A stretch of DNA of 64,000 nucleotides from Bacteroidales bacterium (lineage in GTDB: Bacteria; Bacteroidota; Bacteroidia; Bacteroidales; Marinilabiliaceae). A program made the position numbers and the translations under genes. This document shows, in pieces, positions 1 to 9,505 of this stretch. Each line of letters opens with the position of its first letter. Positions within the stretch are counted from its first letter, which is position 1. Under the pieces are notes generated by a model that was not told where the DNA came from, did no database searches, and saw only the letters and a list, made by a program, of their open reading frames with translations. Location: NCBI GenBank assembly GCA_015061285.1, contig SUWW01000007.1:62001-126000 (forward strand), read 5' to 3'.

Positions 1-2841
1 CAGAAGCACCATTGCTGCAAATCCCCCTTGGTCGAAGTTGATGTCGAAGAGGTAGAAGGTGAGAAATAGTCCAACGAAAGAAATTGGTATTGTGCCTATA
101 ATTACAAGCGGTTTTAGTAACGAATCGAAAAGTATTGCTGTAATTGTGAAAATAATAGCAATAATAAGTAGCAATAATGGTAATATACTTCCACTTTCGC
201 TACGTCCCCAGAAATAGCCATACGAGCCCTTTATGGTGTAGCCTGTAGGAAGAATTTTTTTGTATTTATCAATTATTTCGTCGTAGACACGATTGCCGCC
301 TTTCGAACTGCCTATATATTCATATTGCAGCACAAGTTGATACTCTTGATTTGTCTTCTCGATGCTTTTGGGGCTTGTTTGACGCGTCAATTCGCACAAT
401 TCGGAGAGTTTGCAGTGCCTATTGCCTATGTTGATAGGCATGTTGCGCAGCGACCACACGTCGTATTCTTCCGATTCGTTGGCAGCTACTTTTATGGCTT
501 CGTATTCGTTGCCGTTCCATATTCTGCCACACAGCGTGCCTTTGTTGAATGCTGGTTTTATGGCGCTGAAGAATTGTCGTGGCGAAATGTTTTGCTCTGC
601 CATTTTGTGCATACGCATTTTGAATACGAATTCCGAATAATCCTCTTTCCAATGCACTTGGTGCGAGTTGCACGACACTTCGCGTATACGTCTGTGGCTC
701 AAGAGGTCGTTGCTTATATCTTCTGCCAATCCCAGTAGTTGCTCATAATTATAACCATAGAGCTTAATCATGTAGCTACCAACTTGCTCTTTCACATCGT
801 TGCTAAAACCATAATCCTGCAAACCATATATCGACCACGAACCGCCACCTATTTGCAGCGCTTTTTCGGTGAGTTTGCTTTTTACTATGTATGGATATGA
901 TGTGTTGCGAGTCTCGTCGGTGAAGTGAATGGAGATGTCGGCCGAGCGTGCGCCGCTGATGTTGGTTTCAAACATGCGTATGCCATCAAGCGACGATATG
1001 CAGCTCTCCATTTTTCTGACGGCTGCATTCATCTGGTCTAACGTGCTACCGTTGGGCATTGAGGCGTGTACGTAGAGCACAACTTCAGCAGTGTTGCTCA
1101 TAGAACCTGAGGCCGAGGTCTCTTGCACAAAAAGTCGCAGTGTGCCACCAAGAATCTTGTCTACCCACGGACGAATTGTCTGTAGGTAGGTTTCGCTGCC
1201 AAACACTTTGTTGTACGTCTCTGCCCACACGTTTTCCTCTTCTGCTTCAATTTTATCGGGCATAAGGAATGTGGGTATGCCGAATAATAATATTAGAAAA
1301 GCCGTAGAAAGGCGATTGTGGCGGCGAATGAATCTTATCGAAGCCGTTTGTGCATGGCGCAGACGGACGATAAACCGCATTCTTTTTTGCGATGTTTTGC
1401 TTGGTAGTTTTCTGCTTTGAGTGAGCTCTATAAGCGCTGGCACTATAAATAGCGATACCAACATCGATACGAGCATGTTTACTATCAGCACCGTAGAGAA
1501 ATCCATCAAACTGAGTTTCAACTCATCGTCGAGGAAGTATATTATCGACAAAGCTCCCGTAGTGGTGAGCGTTGCGGCGGCTATGGGCAAAATGGCTTTT
1601 AGGTTGTGCTCGCGTCGCCAATGGTTGGCCATCACTATTATGTTGTCTATGATGAGGTTTAGCGATATGGTTATGCTGGCAAGCGAATACGTATGTAGTT
1701 CAACGTCGAGTAGATAATAGGCTATTACCGATGTTGCCAACGTAACTATAAGACTTGTTGTAGTTACGAATACGCTGCGCATACTTAGCGACGTTATGAA
1801 TATGAATATCAGTAATATGAGTGTCGTGAGCCCCGAACGATAGTATATGCTTTCGAGCTCTTTGCTTATGTATTCGGTGGCGTCATACATAATATGCATC
1901 TCATAGTTTGGTGGCAATAAGGCTTTTTGCTGTTCTATCACTTTCACGGCACGATTTCGCACATCAATTTGGTTGGCATCGTCGTCGGCTGTGAGTTGCA
2001 GATAGATGGAGTTGAGTCCGTTTATTCTATAATAGCCAGTTGCTGGTTGTTCGCGATGCTTTAGGGTAGCTATTCTGTTAAGTTTTACCTGTTGCGTGTC
2101 GGCTGTAGCTATGCTTATTTGGTCGAATAAAAACACGGAGTCGGCAACGCCCGTCGAAAGGCGATAGTCGCCAATGGCAACATTTTTTTTCTCGAGAGCA
2201 ATGGCACGCGTTATGTCGTTTTCGTCGATTCCAGCGGCTTTGGCTTCATCGTTGTCGTACTCTACAATCCACTCCATAGGAGCGCCGCCAGATATACTTA
2301 CGTCGGAGATTCCATCCACATTGGCAAAGGCTGTTTTGAAGATTTTTTGTGCCGTCTCTTGAATGTCGGCGGAGTTGGTAGGTGCGTTTATGGTGTATAC
2401 GATGAAAGGCCCTTGTTGCTTTTCGTTGGTTTTGCTCACTCGTATTATTGGGTATGATGTGCCTGCGGGAAGCTCTTGCCACACTTGACGTATGAGCATA
2501 GAAGCCTCAAAACGAGCCATATCCATATCGGCGTGTTTGTCGAGGCGAATGGTTATGCTTCCCGAGCCATTGTTCGACCTCGACGAGATGCTATTTACGT
2601 TGCTGAGGCGAGCAAAAACGGCCTCCAATCGGCTTGTAACCTCCGTCTCTATCACTTTCGATGTGGCGCCATTGAGGTTGTAGCTGACACTCATTCTCGG
2701 CATTTGCGACGAAGGCGACAGCTTGAGTGGTAGCAGCGGAAGCAGCGCCATGCCAATGATAGAGAGGCACGCAGCTATGACACAAATTGTGAATGGCGAG
2801 AAGGGTAGAGCACGCCTATTATTTGTTGATTTCGTTTTCAA
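1..2841 (-). CDS. RND efflux permease 2 (partial, C-terminus off left edge)
   Basis: An inner-membrane RND (AcrB/HAE1-type) drug/proton antiporter subunit; 947 codons are visible and the last membrane helices lie outside the window. The first membrane helix is followed by PLKLSPSSQMPRMSVSY, the usual RND porter-domain entry. The TM4 proton-relay region reads NLIIDNIIVMAN, with one Asp where AcrB has two. No ATG precedes the first helix in this frame, so I chose a TTG inside the end of the TolC gene; the first internal ATG (2751) would remove the helix. It is the last gene of an operon that already encodes another RND permease, so the two may form an MdtBC-like hetero-trimer (inference). Family assignment is secure; start is tentative. 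Confidence 0.85.
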   Translation of the reverse strand, partial: MKTKSTNNRRALPFSPFTICVIAACLSIIGMALLPLLPLKLSPSSQMPRMSVSYNLNGATSKVIETEVTSRLEAVFARLSNVNSISSRSNNGSGSITIRLDKHADMDMARFEASMLIRQVWQELPAGTSYPIIRVSKTNEKQQGPFIVYTINAPTNSADIQETAQKIFKTAFANVDGISDVSISGGAPMEWIVEYDNDEAKAAGIDENDITRAIALEKKNVAIGDYRLSTGVADSVFLFDQISIATADTQQVKLNRIATLKHREQPATGYYRINGLNSIYLQLTADDDANQIDVRNRAVKVIEQQKALLPPNYEMHIMYDATEYISKELESIYYRSGLTTLILLIFIFITSLSMRSVFVTTTSLIVTLATSVIAYYLLDVELHTYSLASITISLNLIIDNIIVMANHWRREHNLKAILPIAAATLTTTGALSIIYFLDDELKLSLMDFSTVLIVNMLVSMLVSLFIVPALIELTQSRKLPSKTSQKRMRFIVRLRHAQTASIRFIRRHNRLSTAFLILLFGIPTFLMPDKIEAEEENVWAETYNKVFGSETYLQTIRPWVDKILGGTLRLFVQETSASGSMSNTAEVVLYVHASMPNGSTLDQMNAAVRKMESCISSLDGIRMFETNISGARSADISIHFTDETRNTSYPYIVKSKLTEKALQIGGGSWSIYGLQDYGFSNDVKEQVGSYMIKLYGYNYEQLLGLAEDISNDLLSHRRIREVSCNSHQVHWKEDYSEFVFKMRMHKMAEQNISPRQFFSAIKPAFNKGTLCGRIWNGNEYEAIKVAANESEEYDVWSLRNMPINIGNRHCKLSELCELTRQTSPKSIEKTNQEYQLVLQYEYIGSSKGGNRVYDEIIDKYKKILPTGYTIKGSYGYFWGRSESGSILPLLLLIIAIIFTITAILFDSLLKPLVIIGTIPISFVGLFLTFYLFDINFDQGGFAAMVLL

Positions 2842-4306
2842 GGTCGAATTTGTCGCTAAGTGAGAAACCAATAGAGAAATCGAAGAGTGTTAGTCGGCGC
2901 AATTTGTAGTAGCAATCCCAATATTTATATATGGCGTTTATGTAGCTCTCTTGAGCCGATAGTCTGTCTCCTTGAGCTTGCGTCAATGCAGTGAGGTCGG
3001 AAGTTCCCGATATGAAGCGCTTCATGGTTTGGTCGTACACTTTGTCGGCAAGAGTTAGCGTCTCTTCGGCTGTGGTGTAGAGTTCGCGGCGCGAGCGCAA
3101 TTCGCTGATAGTCACGAGTATCTCTTGCTCTTTTTCGGCCATGGTCTGTTGCGCGCTAATGCGAGCTATCTCCATCTGGCTATATGCCATATTTCTCTTT
3201 CCTCTGTTTACGCCCCAATCGAGCAGAGGTATAGTTATGTTGATACTTACAATATCTTGTCGCATGGGGTCTTGGTATGCTTTGCTTACGGCATCGCCTT
3301 GCTGGTTGAATCCAACGCTTGCGCCTACGTTTGCTTGAAATCGGGTCTGTTTTCTCACCTTGTCGAGCGTTTGCTCAGCTTCGAGCACAGCTTGCTCCAC
3401 ATTGATGAGTTCGTAACTATTTTTATGCATCATTTCAAGCGCCTTTTGCGTATCTATTTCAAAATCAGGAAGTATGCCTGGCATGTTTATATGTAGTTCG
3501 GCGTTTGGATTCATACTTAGAAACGAAGCCAATTGCATGCGAGCCTCTTTTAGAGCTACTTCGGCCGAAGTCTTTGCTGTTCGGGCTTTCACGGCATCTA
3601 AGCGCAGACGCATGATGTCGGTTTGTGTTATCGAAGCAATCTCAATTCTACGTTTGCCTATGTTGTAGAGCGTGTCGCATTGTGCCGATTGTAGAATAGC
3701 TAAGTCGTAGCTGGCTTGCGCGTTAGCAAGGTTGAAGAAGTATTGTATTGCCAACGACGACAGATATTCCATATAATAGAGATAATACAACTTGGCTTTT
3801 TCGTATTTGAGAGGCTCAATTTTTTTGTTCCATCGATGTTCGTTGTAGCCGAGTAGCGAGTTGCTATAGCCTATTTTTATTGGCACAGAGCTATATTGCG
3901 TGTAGTCCGACGAACCATAGTTGCGCATACGTTCGAGGCTCGTTGTGGCGTAGAAATAACCGCCAAGTGGGGCAAAATTTTGCGTAAGCGACAATGCCGC
4001 CGACGAGGTGAACACTTGCTGCTGACGATACACATCAATATCGTTTTCGCTGTCGTAGCGTTTGGTTAGGTATCGGTAATACTCAATCGGCATGACGTTG
4101 AGCGTCAAACTCGGCAATCGTTCTGCTTTGTATGCACGAAACTCCCAGTAGCTCGATTCTAATTGATTCTTATACTTACGTGCATATAGCGAACTGTCGG
4201 CTGCTATGCGTATGGTCTCTTGCAAATCGAGTGTGCGCCTCTCTTGTGAGTAGGTGCTATGACAAAAAGTTGCAATAATAGCAGATATGTATATAGATTT
4301 TTTCAT
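2819..4306 (-). CDS. TolC-family outer-membrane efflux factor
   Basis: Outer-membrane channel of a tripartite efflux pump, 495 residues, with a signal peptide (MKKSIYISAIIATFCHSTYS). The long helical, Gln/Glu/Ala-rich body carries two repeated halves typical of the OEP family, such as the segment with ALKEARMQLASFLSMNP and the C-terminal TQAQGDRLSAQESYINAIYK. The ATG overlaps the stop of RND permease 1 by 4 bp and the gene's end overlaps the presumed start of RND permease 2, so the operon is tightly coupled. No acylation Cys is placed as in OprM-like lipoproteins. Substrate cannot be read from sequence. Confidence 0.9.
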   Translation of the reverse strand: MKKSIYISAIIATFCHSTYSQERRTLDLQETIRIAADSSLYARKYKNQLESSYWEFRAYKAERLPSLTLNVMPIEYYRYLTKRYDSENDIDVYRQQQVFTSSAALSLTQNFAPLGGYFYATTSLERMRNYGSSDYTQYSSVPIKIGYSNSLLGYNEHRWNKKIEPLKYEKAKLYYLYYMEYLSSLAIQYFFNLANAQASYDLAILQSAQCDTLYNIGKRRIEIASITQTDIMRLRLDAVKARTAKTSAEVALKEARMQLASFLSMNPNAELHINMPGILPDFEIDTQKALEMMHKNSYELINVEQAVLEAEQTLDKVRKQTRFQANVGASVGFNQQGDAVSKAYQDPMRQDIVSINITIPLLDWGVNRGKRNMAYSQMEIARISAQQTMAEKEQEILVTISELRSRRELYTTAEETLTLADKVYDQTMKRFISGTSDLTALTQAQGDRLSAQESYINAIYKYWDCYYKLRRLTLFDFSIGFSLSDKFDLENEINK

Positions 4307-7300
4307 CTTTTTTTCTCTTCAATAAGTGCATATATAACGGGGATAACAAAAATGCTTACCAACGTACCTATTAGCATCGTAGCAATCATAGTTATGGCAA
4401 GTGGGCGTTGCAGGTCCGAACCTATGTCGTTGGTGAAAAGCACTGGTAGCATGGCTCCTATGGTCGTTAGCGATGTCATTATTATGGCTCTTATGCGGCG
4501 CTTGCCTGCCGTGTGAATGGCTTCATGCATTGGCATGCCTAACTTCCGCAATTCGTTGATGCTGTCTATTTTCAATATTGAGTCGTTCACTATTATACCA
4601 CACGACACTATTATACCTATGCCCGACATGAGGTTGAGCGAATCGCCCAACAACCAGAGCACAAGCAGTGCAAACGAGGTGTCGATGGGTATCTCTATGA
4701 GCACAATGAGTGGCTGAACGAAACTTTCAAATTGTGCGCATAGTATGAAATACATAAGCAAAACAGATATTAGTAGTACTATAATTAGACTGTTAATCAT
4801 CTCAATATTAGAGAAATATGCACCACTAAAATCAACTCCAAATTTATTGTCGGTGGCATAGGCTGCGCGCACTCTCTTGCAAAACTCTTCGGGCTCATCT
4901 ATTCCGTAGAACATTATTGGTATGTATTCGCCATCTTTGCCAGCGGTGATGTCTTTCAACTCTTCTGTTGTGGTGATTTTCAGCAAGATGCGAAGTGGAA
5001 CTTCTGTTGTGCGACCATCGATATAGGTAGTTATGTAGCCATTCTTAATCTCGTTCTCTATGTTGCGATCGGTCTCTTGAGTGAGGCGTATTGGCATGCG
5101 GTAGCTGTATGACTTGAGTGTAGTTACGTCGTTGCCACGCGCTACGCTCTTCAATCGATGCTCTATTTGGCTCAGACCAACGTTGTAAAGGCTCAGCAGT
5201 TCGCGGTCGACAACTATAGTCTTGCACGAGCGAAAAGTGGTGGTGGAGTGTCGACTATTGCCAGCCCACGATACGATGCGCCCTTCGGCATCGCGAATGT
5301 CATCGCAGCTGATGTCGGGGGCTTTACGCGATAGCTCCACGCAGATGTCGGGCTCGCCCGTGTCGAATATTTGCTCAAACACCGATGCTGGTGGCGCAAA
5401 GGTTATGCTTGCTTCGGGGTAATTATTTGTAATCCAGCTGCTAATGATATTTGTAACTATGCTTACCGAGTCGACCGAAGGCGTCATCCAATAGAGCTCA
5501 GCTTCCGATGTCGATAGCGACCCTTCATTGCCAAGCATATAATCTTGCGAGCCTACACTTGCCGAACTCTCCAAACATAAGTCGGCTACAGCTTGTTGCA
5601 TAGCCAACACACGACGATTGTTCTCGGCCACGCTGATGTTGCTATTCCAATCGATATGAGCTGTAAAGTCGGCATTGTCTATCTCGGGCATTCTGCTCTT
5701 TTCAAGCGCCTGAGCCACTATGTAGCACATCGGCAATGTAAGTATAGCCATAGCAATAACTACAATGCGATGACGTTCGCAGAAATTTGCGCCTCGGTCG
5801 TAGCCTCGAGCTATTGCGGGAGCAAGTGTTGCTACTTCGACTGTTCTCTTGCGCCAACCAATGAGTTTATACAACACAGGAAGTAATATTATGGCTGCTA
5901 CATACGACATTGCCAATCCCGATGTTATGGCAAAAGCCTGATCTGTGAATATTGCGCCAGCCATTCCGTTCAGAAATATAAGCGGCAGAAACACAGCCAC
6001 TGTGGTTAGTGTGGAACTTAGCATTGGCGAAATCATCTCGTTTGTGCCTCTTACGCAGGCTGCACGCATCGTACGCCCCGAGGCTCGCCACTGCATAATA
6101 TTTTCGGCCACTATTATGGCGCTGTCTATCATCATACCCACAACGAGAATCATGCCCGAGAGCGACACGATATTCAACGAACGATGCCCTACAAAGAATG
6201 GTATGAATGTAAGTATTACAGCTACCAACATAGCTATACCTATGACGATGCTCGTGCGAAAATCTCTCATGAACAGCATTGCCGTAATCATTATAAGTAT
6301 GAAACCCAAAATGAGGTTTTGCTCGAGGTTGCTTATGCTATAGTCGAGGAGTTCCGTTTGGTTGCGGCTTATAGTGAATTCGTATTCGGGAAACTGCTTG
6401 CTGAATTGTGCCACTACGCTGTTTAAGTGATCTTTTAGATCGTTCATTCCGTCGTCGCTCTGCTTAATCACAGCGAACGTCACAGCACGTTTGCCATTGC
6501 ATAGCGAACGACCATCGCTGCCTGTTGGCTGCTCTACTATTCGGCAGAAGTCTTTCAATTGTATCAATCGACCTCCGCAGCGTATGTATATATTGCCAAC
6601 ATCGCTCTTGTCGCTCAAAACGGTTTTGGTACGTATGGTGTATTGATAGTGGCCATCGTTCACCGTCATGCTGCCTGCATCGATATTGTTTCCGTTGAGA
6701 GCATTCTCTATGTCGCTTTGCGTCACACCCATCATCTTCATCTTCTCTACATTGGGTTCAACGTTAAGCACTCGCCCTGGAATGCCCGTTACGTCGGCCA
6801 TGGCCACTTCCGACATCTGCTCTATTCGGCGACGCACTATGTTGTCGGCTATGTCGCACATCTCAAGAAACTGAGCTTCGTTCTCTTGCGCATATCTATC
6901 TTCGTTGGTCAACGTCATATTTATGTAGCACACTGGAATGTCTGTTGCGCTTGCCTTTATGGCTTTGGGACGCGACACACCATTGCCAAGCGACCCCATT
7001 GCACCATCTATCTTTTCGTTTACCTCTATGAAGGCGAGGTCGGTGTTGGTGCCAAATTCGAAGCGCATATCTATGATGCCAATGCCATCGCGCACTGTGC
7101 TGCGTATGCTCGACAAGCCTTGTACCTGCAACAGTTGCCTACGCACCACCGACACTATGCTGTTCTCTATCTCTTGAGCCGACATGTCGCCTTCGTTCAC
7201 CTTTACGGTGATTTGCGGAATGGCTATGTTGGGCAGAAGCGATACGGGCAGAGTGTTGTAGGCCACTATGCCAAGCACCACAAAGGCCAAGAAGGTCATG

Positions 7301-7338
7301 AAAACGGCTATCGGACGCCTAATAAGGAAATCTATCAT
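4303..7338 (-). CDS. RND efflux permease 1 (AcrB/HAE1 family)
   Basis: Inner-membrane proton-driven efflux permease of 1,011 residues, full length for HAE1-type RND proteins. It starts MIDFLIRRPIAVFMTFLAF, the canonical first helix, followed by LPVSLLPNIAIPQITV. The TM4 motif reads GMMIDSAIIVAENI, so only one Asp of the usual Asp-Asp proton relay is present. A second membrane block (residues about 850-1000) ends with IPVIYALIEEKKR. It lies 3 bp after the fusion-protein gene and overlaps the TolC gene by 4 bp. Together they make a complete tripartite pump; substrate unknown. Confidence 0.93.
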   Translation of the reverse strand: MIDFLIRRPIAVFMTFLAFVVLGIVAYNTLPVSLLPNIAIPQITVKVNEGDMSAQEIENSIVSVVRRQLLQVQGLSSIRSTVRDGIGIIDMRFEFGTNTDLAFIEVNEKIDGAMGSLGNGVSRPKAIKASATDIPVCYINMTLTNEDRYAQENEAQFLEMCDIADNIVRRRIEQMSEVAMADVTGIPGRVLNVEPNVEKMKMMGVTQSDIENALNGNNIDAGSMTVNDGHYQYTIRTKTVLSDKSDVGNIYIRCGGRLIQLKDFCRIVEQPTGSDGRSLCNGKRAVTFAVIKQSDDGMNDLKDHLNSVVAQFSKQFPEYEFTISRNQTELLDYSISNLEQNLILGFILIMITAMLFMRDFRTSIVIGIAMLVAVILTFIPFFVGHRSLNIVSLSGMILVVGMMIDSAIIVAENIMQWRASGRTMRAACVRGTNEMISPMLSSTLTTVAVFLPLIFLNGMAGAIFTDQAFAITSGLAMSYVAAIILLPVLYKLIGWRKRTVEVATLAPAIARGYDRGANFCERHRIVVIAMAILTLPMCYIVAQALEKSRMPEIDNADFTAHIDWNSNISVAENNRRVLAMQQAVADLCLESSASVGSQDYMLGNEGSLSTSEAELYWMTPSVDSVSIVTNIISSWITNNYPEASITFAPPASVFEQIFDTGEPDICVELSRKAPDISCDDIRDAEGRIVSWAGNSRHSTTTFRSCKTIVVDRELLSLYNVGLSQIEHRLKSVARGNDVTTLKSYSYRMPIRLTQETDRNIENEIKNGYITTYIDGRTTEVPLRILLKITTTEELKDITAGKDGEYIPIMFYGIDEPEEFCKRVRAAYATDNKFGVDFSGAYFSNIEMINSLIIVLLISVLLMYFILCAQFESFVQPLIVLIEIPIDTSFALLVLWLLGDSLNLMSGIGIIVSCGIIVNDSILKIDSINELRKLGMPMHEAIHTAGKRRIRAIIMTSLTTIGAMLPVLFTNDIGSDLQRPLAITMIATMLIGTLVSIFVIPVIYALIEEKKR

Positions 7339-7341
7339 GGC

Positions 7342-8421
7342 TTAATAGTCAGTGGTTTTTGATATGATGAGCGATGCATTGTGGGCAAGGTCGGTAGCGC
7401 CGTCCACCACAATAGTGTCGCCAGCTTTTATGCCCTCTTTTATGGCTATGAACTCCGCATTCTCTACGCCGGTCTCTACATAGTTCCATTTAGCTATGCC
7501 ATTCTCTACGGAGAAAACTACCGACTTGCCCGAGCGCATAACTACAGCACCTTTTGGCACAGCAATATGTCGACCCGCATTTTTGTTTATCCACACGCGC
7601 ACGTTCATTCCTTCGAAGAAGGTCGCCTCTTTGCTATTTATGTTGGCATGAACCACTATGGTGCCGTTGGTCTCTACCACAGGGTTGATGTCAGTGATAG
7701 TGCCTTGTGCATATTGGCCTGGTGCCGAGTAGGCCTCTATCCTCACCGATGCTCCTTTGCTCACTTGAGGCAGTTCGCTCTCTATTATGGTGAACTCCAC
7801 CGTCATATTATTCATATCTATAACGCGGCAAAGTGGCTTGCTGGTGTTTGTACGGTTGTTTGCCTGAGCATCAAGATTTGCCACAACACCGTCGAATGGC
7901 GCTTTGACGCTTGCTTTTTTCAATTTCTGAAGCTGCAACTCATATTGAATCTTTGCTTGACGATAGCCACTCTTTATTTCGGCAATATCTTTCTGATTTT
8001 TAGGTATATCGTTGCTATTAGGGTCGTAGCCCTGGCCAATAAGAATGTCGTTGAACGAGAGTAGGCTCTTCTCCATGTCGGTCTTGATGGAGAGTATGTT
8101 GCGCGATAGTTCGAACGTGTCTATTCGTGCTATCAGAGCTCCGCTGCCTATGTGGTCGCCATTCTTCACGCGCACTTCGGCTATCTCGCCCGAGGTCTCC
8201 CAATAGATGTCGGCATAGCGCATAGGCTTCACTTTGCCATTGCTGACAATGTTCTCGTCGAAGTCCATCTCTTTGACTACCGATACTGTAACCTTCCGTT
8301 GCTCTTCGGCCAATTCTTGATTAGCATCGTTTTCTGTTGGTTGAGGATTTTCGCCGCAGGCTGTAATATTTATCACCACTAAAGAGGTAATTGCAAATTT
8401 TACTGTTGTAGAAATATTCAT
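7342..8421 (-). CDS. RND periplasmic adaptor (membrane fusion) lipoprotein
   Basis: Membrane-fusion protein linking the RND permease and TolC channel, 359 residues. The N-terminal signal ends at a lipobox (INITAC), so it should be a lipoprotein. The lipoyl/barrel-sandwich halves are visible as ETSGEIAEVRVKNGDHIGSG and ASVKAPFDGVVANLDAQANN, separated by an alpha-helical hairpin (about residues 105-165); the beta-barrel and membrane-proximal domains follow (VFSVENGIAKWNYVETG). First gene of the efflux operon. No clear TTTG/TAnnTTTG promoter was found just upstream. Confidence 0.92.
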   Translation of the reverse strand: MNISTTVKFAITSLVVINITACGENPQPTENDANQELAEEQRKVTVSVVKEMDFDENIVSNGKVKPMRYADIYWETSGEIAEVRVKNGDHIGSGALIARIDTFELSRNILSIKTDMEKSLLSFNDILIGQGYDPNSNDIPKNQKDIAEIKSGYRQAKIQYELQLQKLKKASVKAPFDGVVANLDAQANNRTNTSKPLCRVIDMNNMTVEFTIIESELPQVSKGASVRIEAYSAPGQYAQGTITDINPVVETNGTIVVHANINSKEATFFEGMNVRVWINKNAGRHIAVPKGAVVMRSGKSVVFSVENGIAKWNYVETGVENAEFIAIKEGIKAGDTIVVDGATDLAHNASLIISKTTDY

Positions 8422-8442
8422 GTAATATGTAGTTATTGACGG

Positions 8443-8538
8443 TTATTCGATTTGGTTTCCAACCACGAACCACTCGAAAGAGCGAATAGTTTTTCGTATT
8501 CTGTATATTCTGAGCTTTCCGTGGTTGTTGTTGTTCAT
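8443..8538 (-). CDS. 31-residue ORF within a dispersed 70-bp repeat (copy A)
   Basis: A short frame beginning MNNNNHGKLRIYRIRKT that sits in the gap between the signal peptidase gene and the efflux operon. Its first 14-15 codons fall in a 70-bp block found again at 14196-14265, where the equivalent frame carries a stop at codon 7 and a different, longer tail. Whether it is translated is unknown; repetition at two operon ends suggests a dispersed element rather than an ordinary gene. Confidence 0.35.
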   Translation of the reverse strand: MNNNNHGKLRIYRIRKTIRSFEWFVVGNQIE

Positions 8539-8564
8539 TGTTAGATATGGACGGTTATTTGGAT
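8495..8564. repeat. 70-bp dispersed repeat, copy A
   Basis: Matches 14196-14265 at 66 of 70 positions by hand alignment, same orientation, no gaps. Both copies lie immediately 3' of minus-strand operons (after the first signal peptidase gene and at the end of the ligase-like gene). Includes the conserved leader ATATCTAACA before an ATG on the minus strand. Confidence 0.85.
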
Positions 8565-8594
8565 AAGTCTGTTTGGGTTAACTCTTTTTACTCA

Positions 8595-8614
8595 TGTAGG
8601 AATTGAATCCTACA
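8595..8614 (-). terminator. Hairpin downstream of signal peptidase gene
   Basis: Perfect 7-bp stem TGTAGGA / TCCTACA with a 6-nt loop, about 40 bp after the stop of the first signal peptidase gene. On the minus strand it is followed by an A-rich rather than U-rich tract, so it is a weak terminator candidate. Confidence 0.35.
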
Positions 8615-8655
8615 AAACAAATTTCACACTTTTTTTCATAAAAATTAGCTTTTGG

Positions 8656-9498
8656 TTACAAAATCCAATCTACTCTTCCTACAATGAACTCCTCTGGCAC
8701 AAGCCCCCAATAGCGCGAATCCTGCGAATCGACAGCATTGTCGCCACAGACGAAATAGTAGTTCTGGTCGAAGGTGTAGCTCTCTATCAAGCTATCGCCA
8801 ACGAAGAACCTACCATCTTTTTCGGTAATGGTGGTATCCATCTCCCAATTCATCAGTTTCCCGTAGAGAATGAAGTTTTGGCTGTTTAGCTCTATCTGAT
8901 CTCCTTCTTTAGGTATGTAAATAGGCCCCATATTCTCTATAGTCCAAGGGAAATCGCGGTGCTTGGGGTAGCTGCGCAAGTAGCGATATACATCAGTGTC
9001 GCTGTCGGCTTTGTGACGTAAATGGCATACGTGACGCTCCAAATCGTCTTGTGCTGCCACATTACCAAGAGGTTCGTTGCAGCCTCGCACGTGGTAGTGG
9101 CAATTGATAATCTCAAACGTGTCGCCAGGCAAAGCCACACAGCGTTTTATGAAATACTTAAGCACATCGAAACTCAGGCTGTGGCGTATTTTGTGGTTGG
9201 CACGCGGATTATTGAATACAATAATGTCGTTTCGCTTCACATTGGTGAATCCGGGCATTCGGTAAATATCGCCATGCTTTACTTCTTTGGTCACATCGAA
9301 GATGCGTGCGCCGTATGCAAGTTTATTTACGAGTACGTTGTCACCAATGGCTATAGTTGGTTCCATTGAGCCCGAAGGAATTTTGAACGTTGCACATACA
9401 AAAACTTGCAGCACATGATAGGCCACAACGAGCAAAACCGAATAGTAAAGAATATTTATGACCCAATTGAATATCTTCTTAATAATTCCTTTTTTCAT
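8656..9498 (-). CDS. lepB: Signal peptidase I, paralogue 1
   Basis: Membrane serine protease that removes signal peptides from exported proteins; 280 residues with one N-terminal membrane helix (about 15-35). The nucleophile is Ser44 in PSGSMEPT; the general base is Lys118 in KRCVALPGD; the closing GDNAVDSQDSRYWGLVP is the conserved box. A longer frame to 9609 exists but would overlap the preceding gene and adds a non-hydrophobic leader, so the start MKKGIIKKIF was chosen, 7 bp after that gene's stop. It is the last gene of NVEALA locus 1. A clear paralogue sits in the same relative place in locus 2, suggesting a dedicated peptidase for this system (inference). Confidence 0.93.
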   Translation of the reverse strand: MKKGIIKKIFNWVINILYYSVLLVVAYHVLQVFVCATFKIPSGSMEPTIAIGDNVLVNKLAYGARIFDVTKEVKHGDIYRMPGFTNVKRNDIIVFNNPRANHKIRHSLSFDVLKYFIKRCVALPGDTFEIINCHYHVRGCNEPLGNVAAQDDLERHVCHLRHKADSDTDVYRYLRSYPKHRDFPWTIENMGPIYIPKEGDQIELNSQNFILYGKLMNWEMDTTITEKDGRFFVGDSLIESYTFDQNYYFVCGDNAVDSQDSRYWGLVPEEFIVGRVDWIL

Positions 9499-9505
9499 AA
9501 ATATT

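Noticed and set aside
6559-7362. Long plus-strand frame (267 codons) opposite RND permease 1
   Set aside because: Antisense to a clear gene, Tyr/His-rich composition typical of a complementary-strand shadow, no domain.
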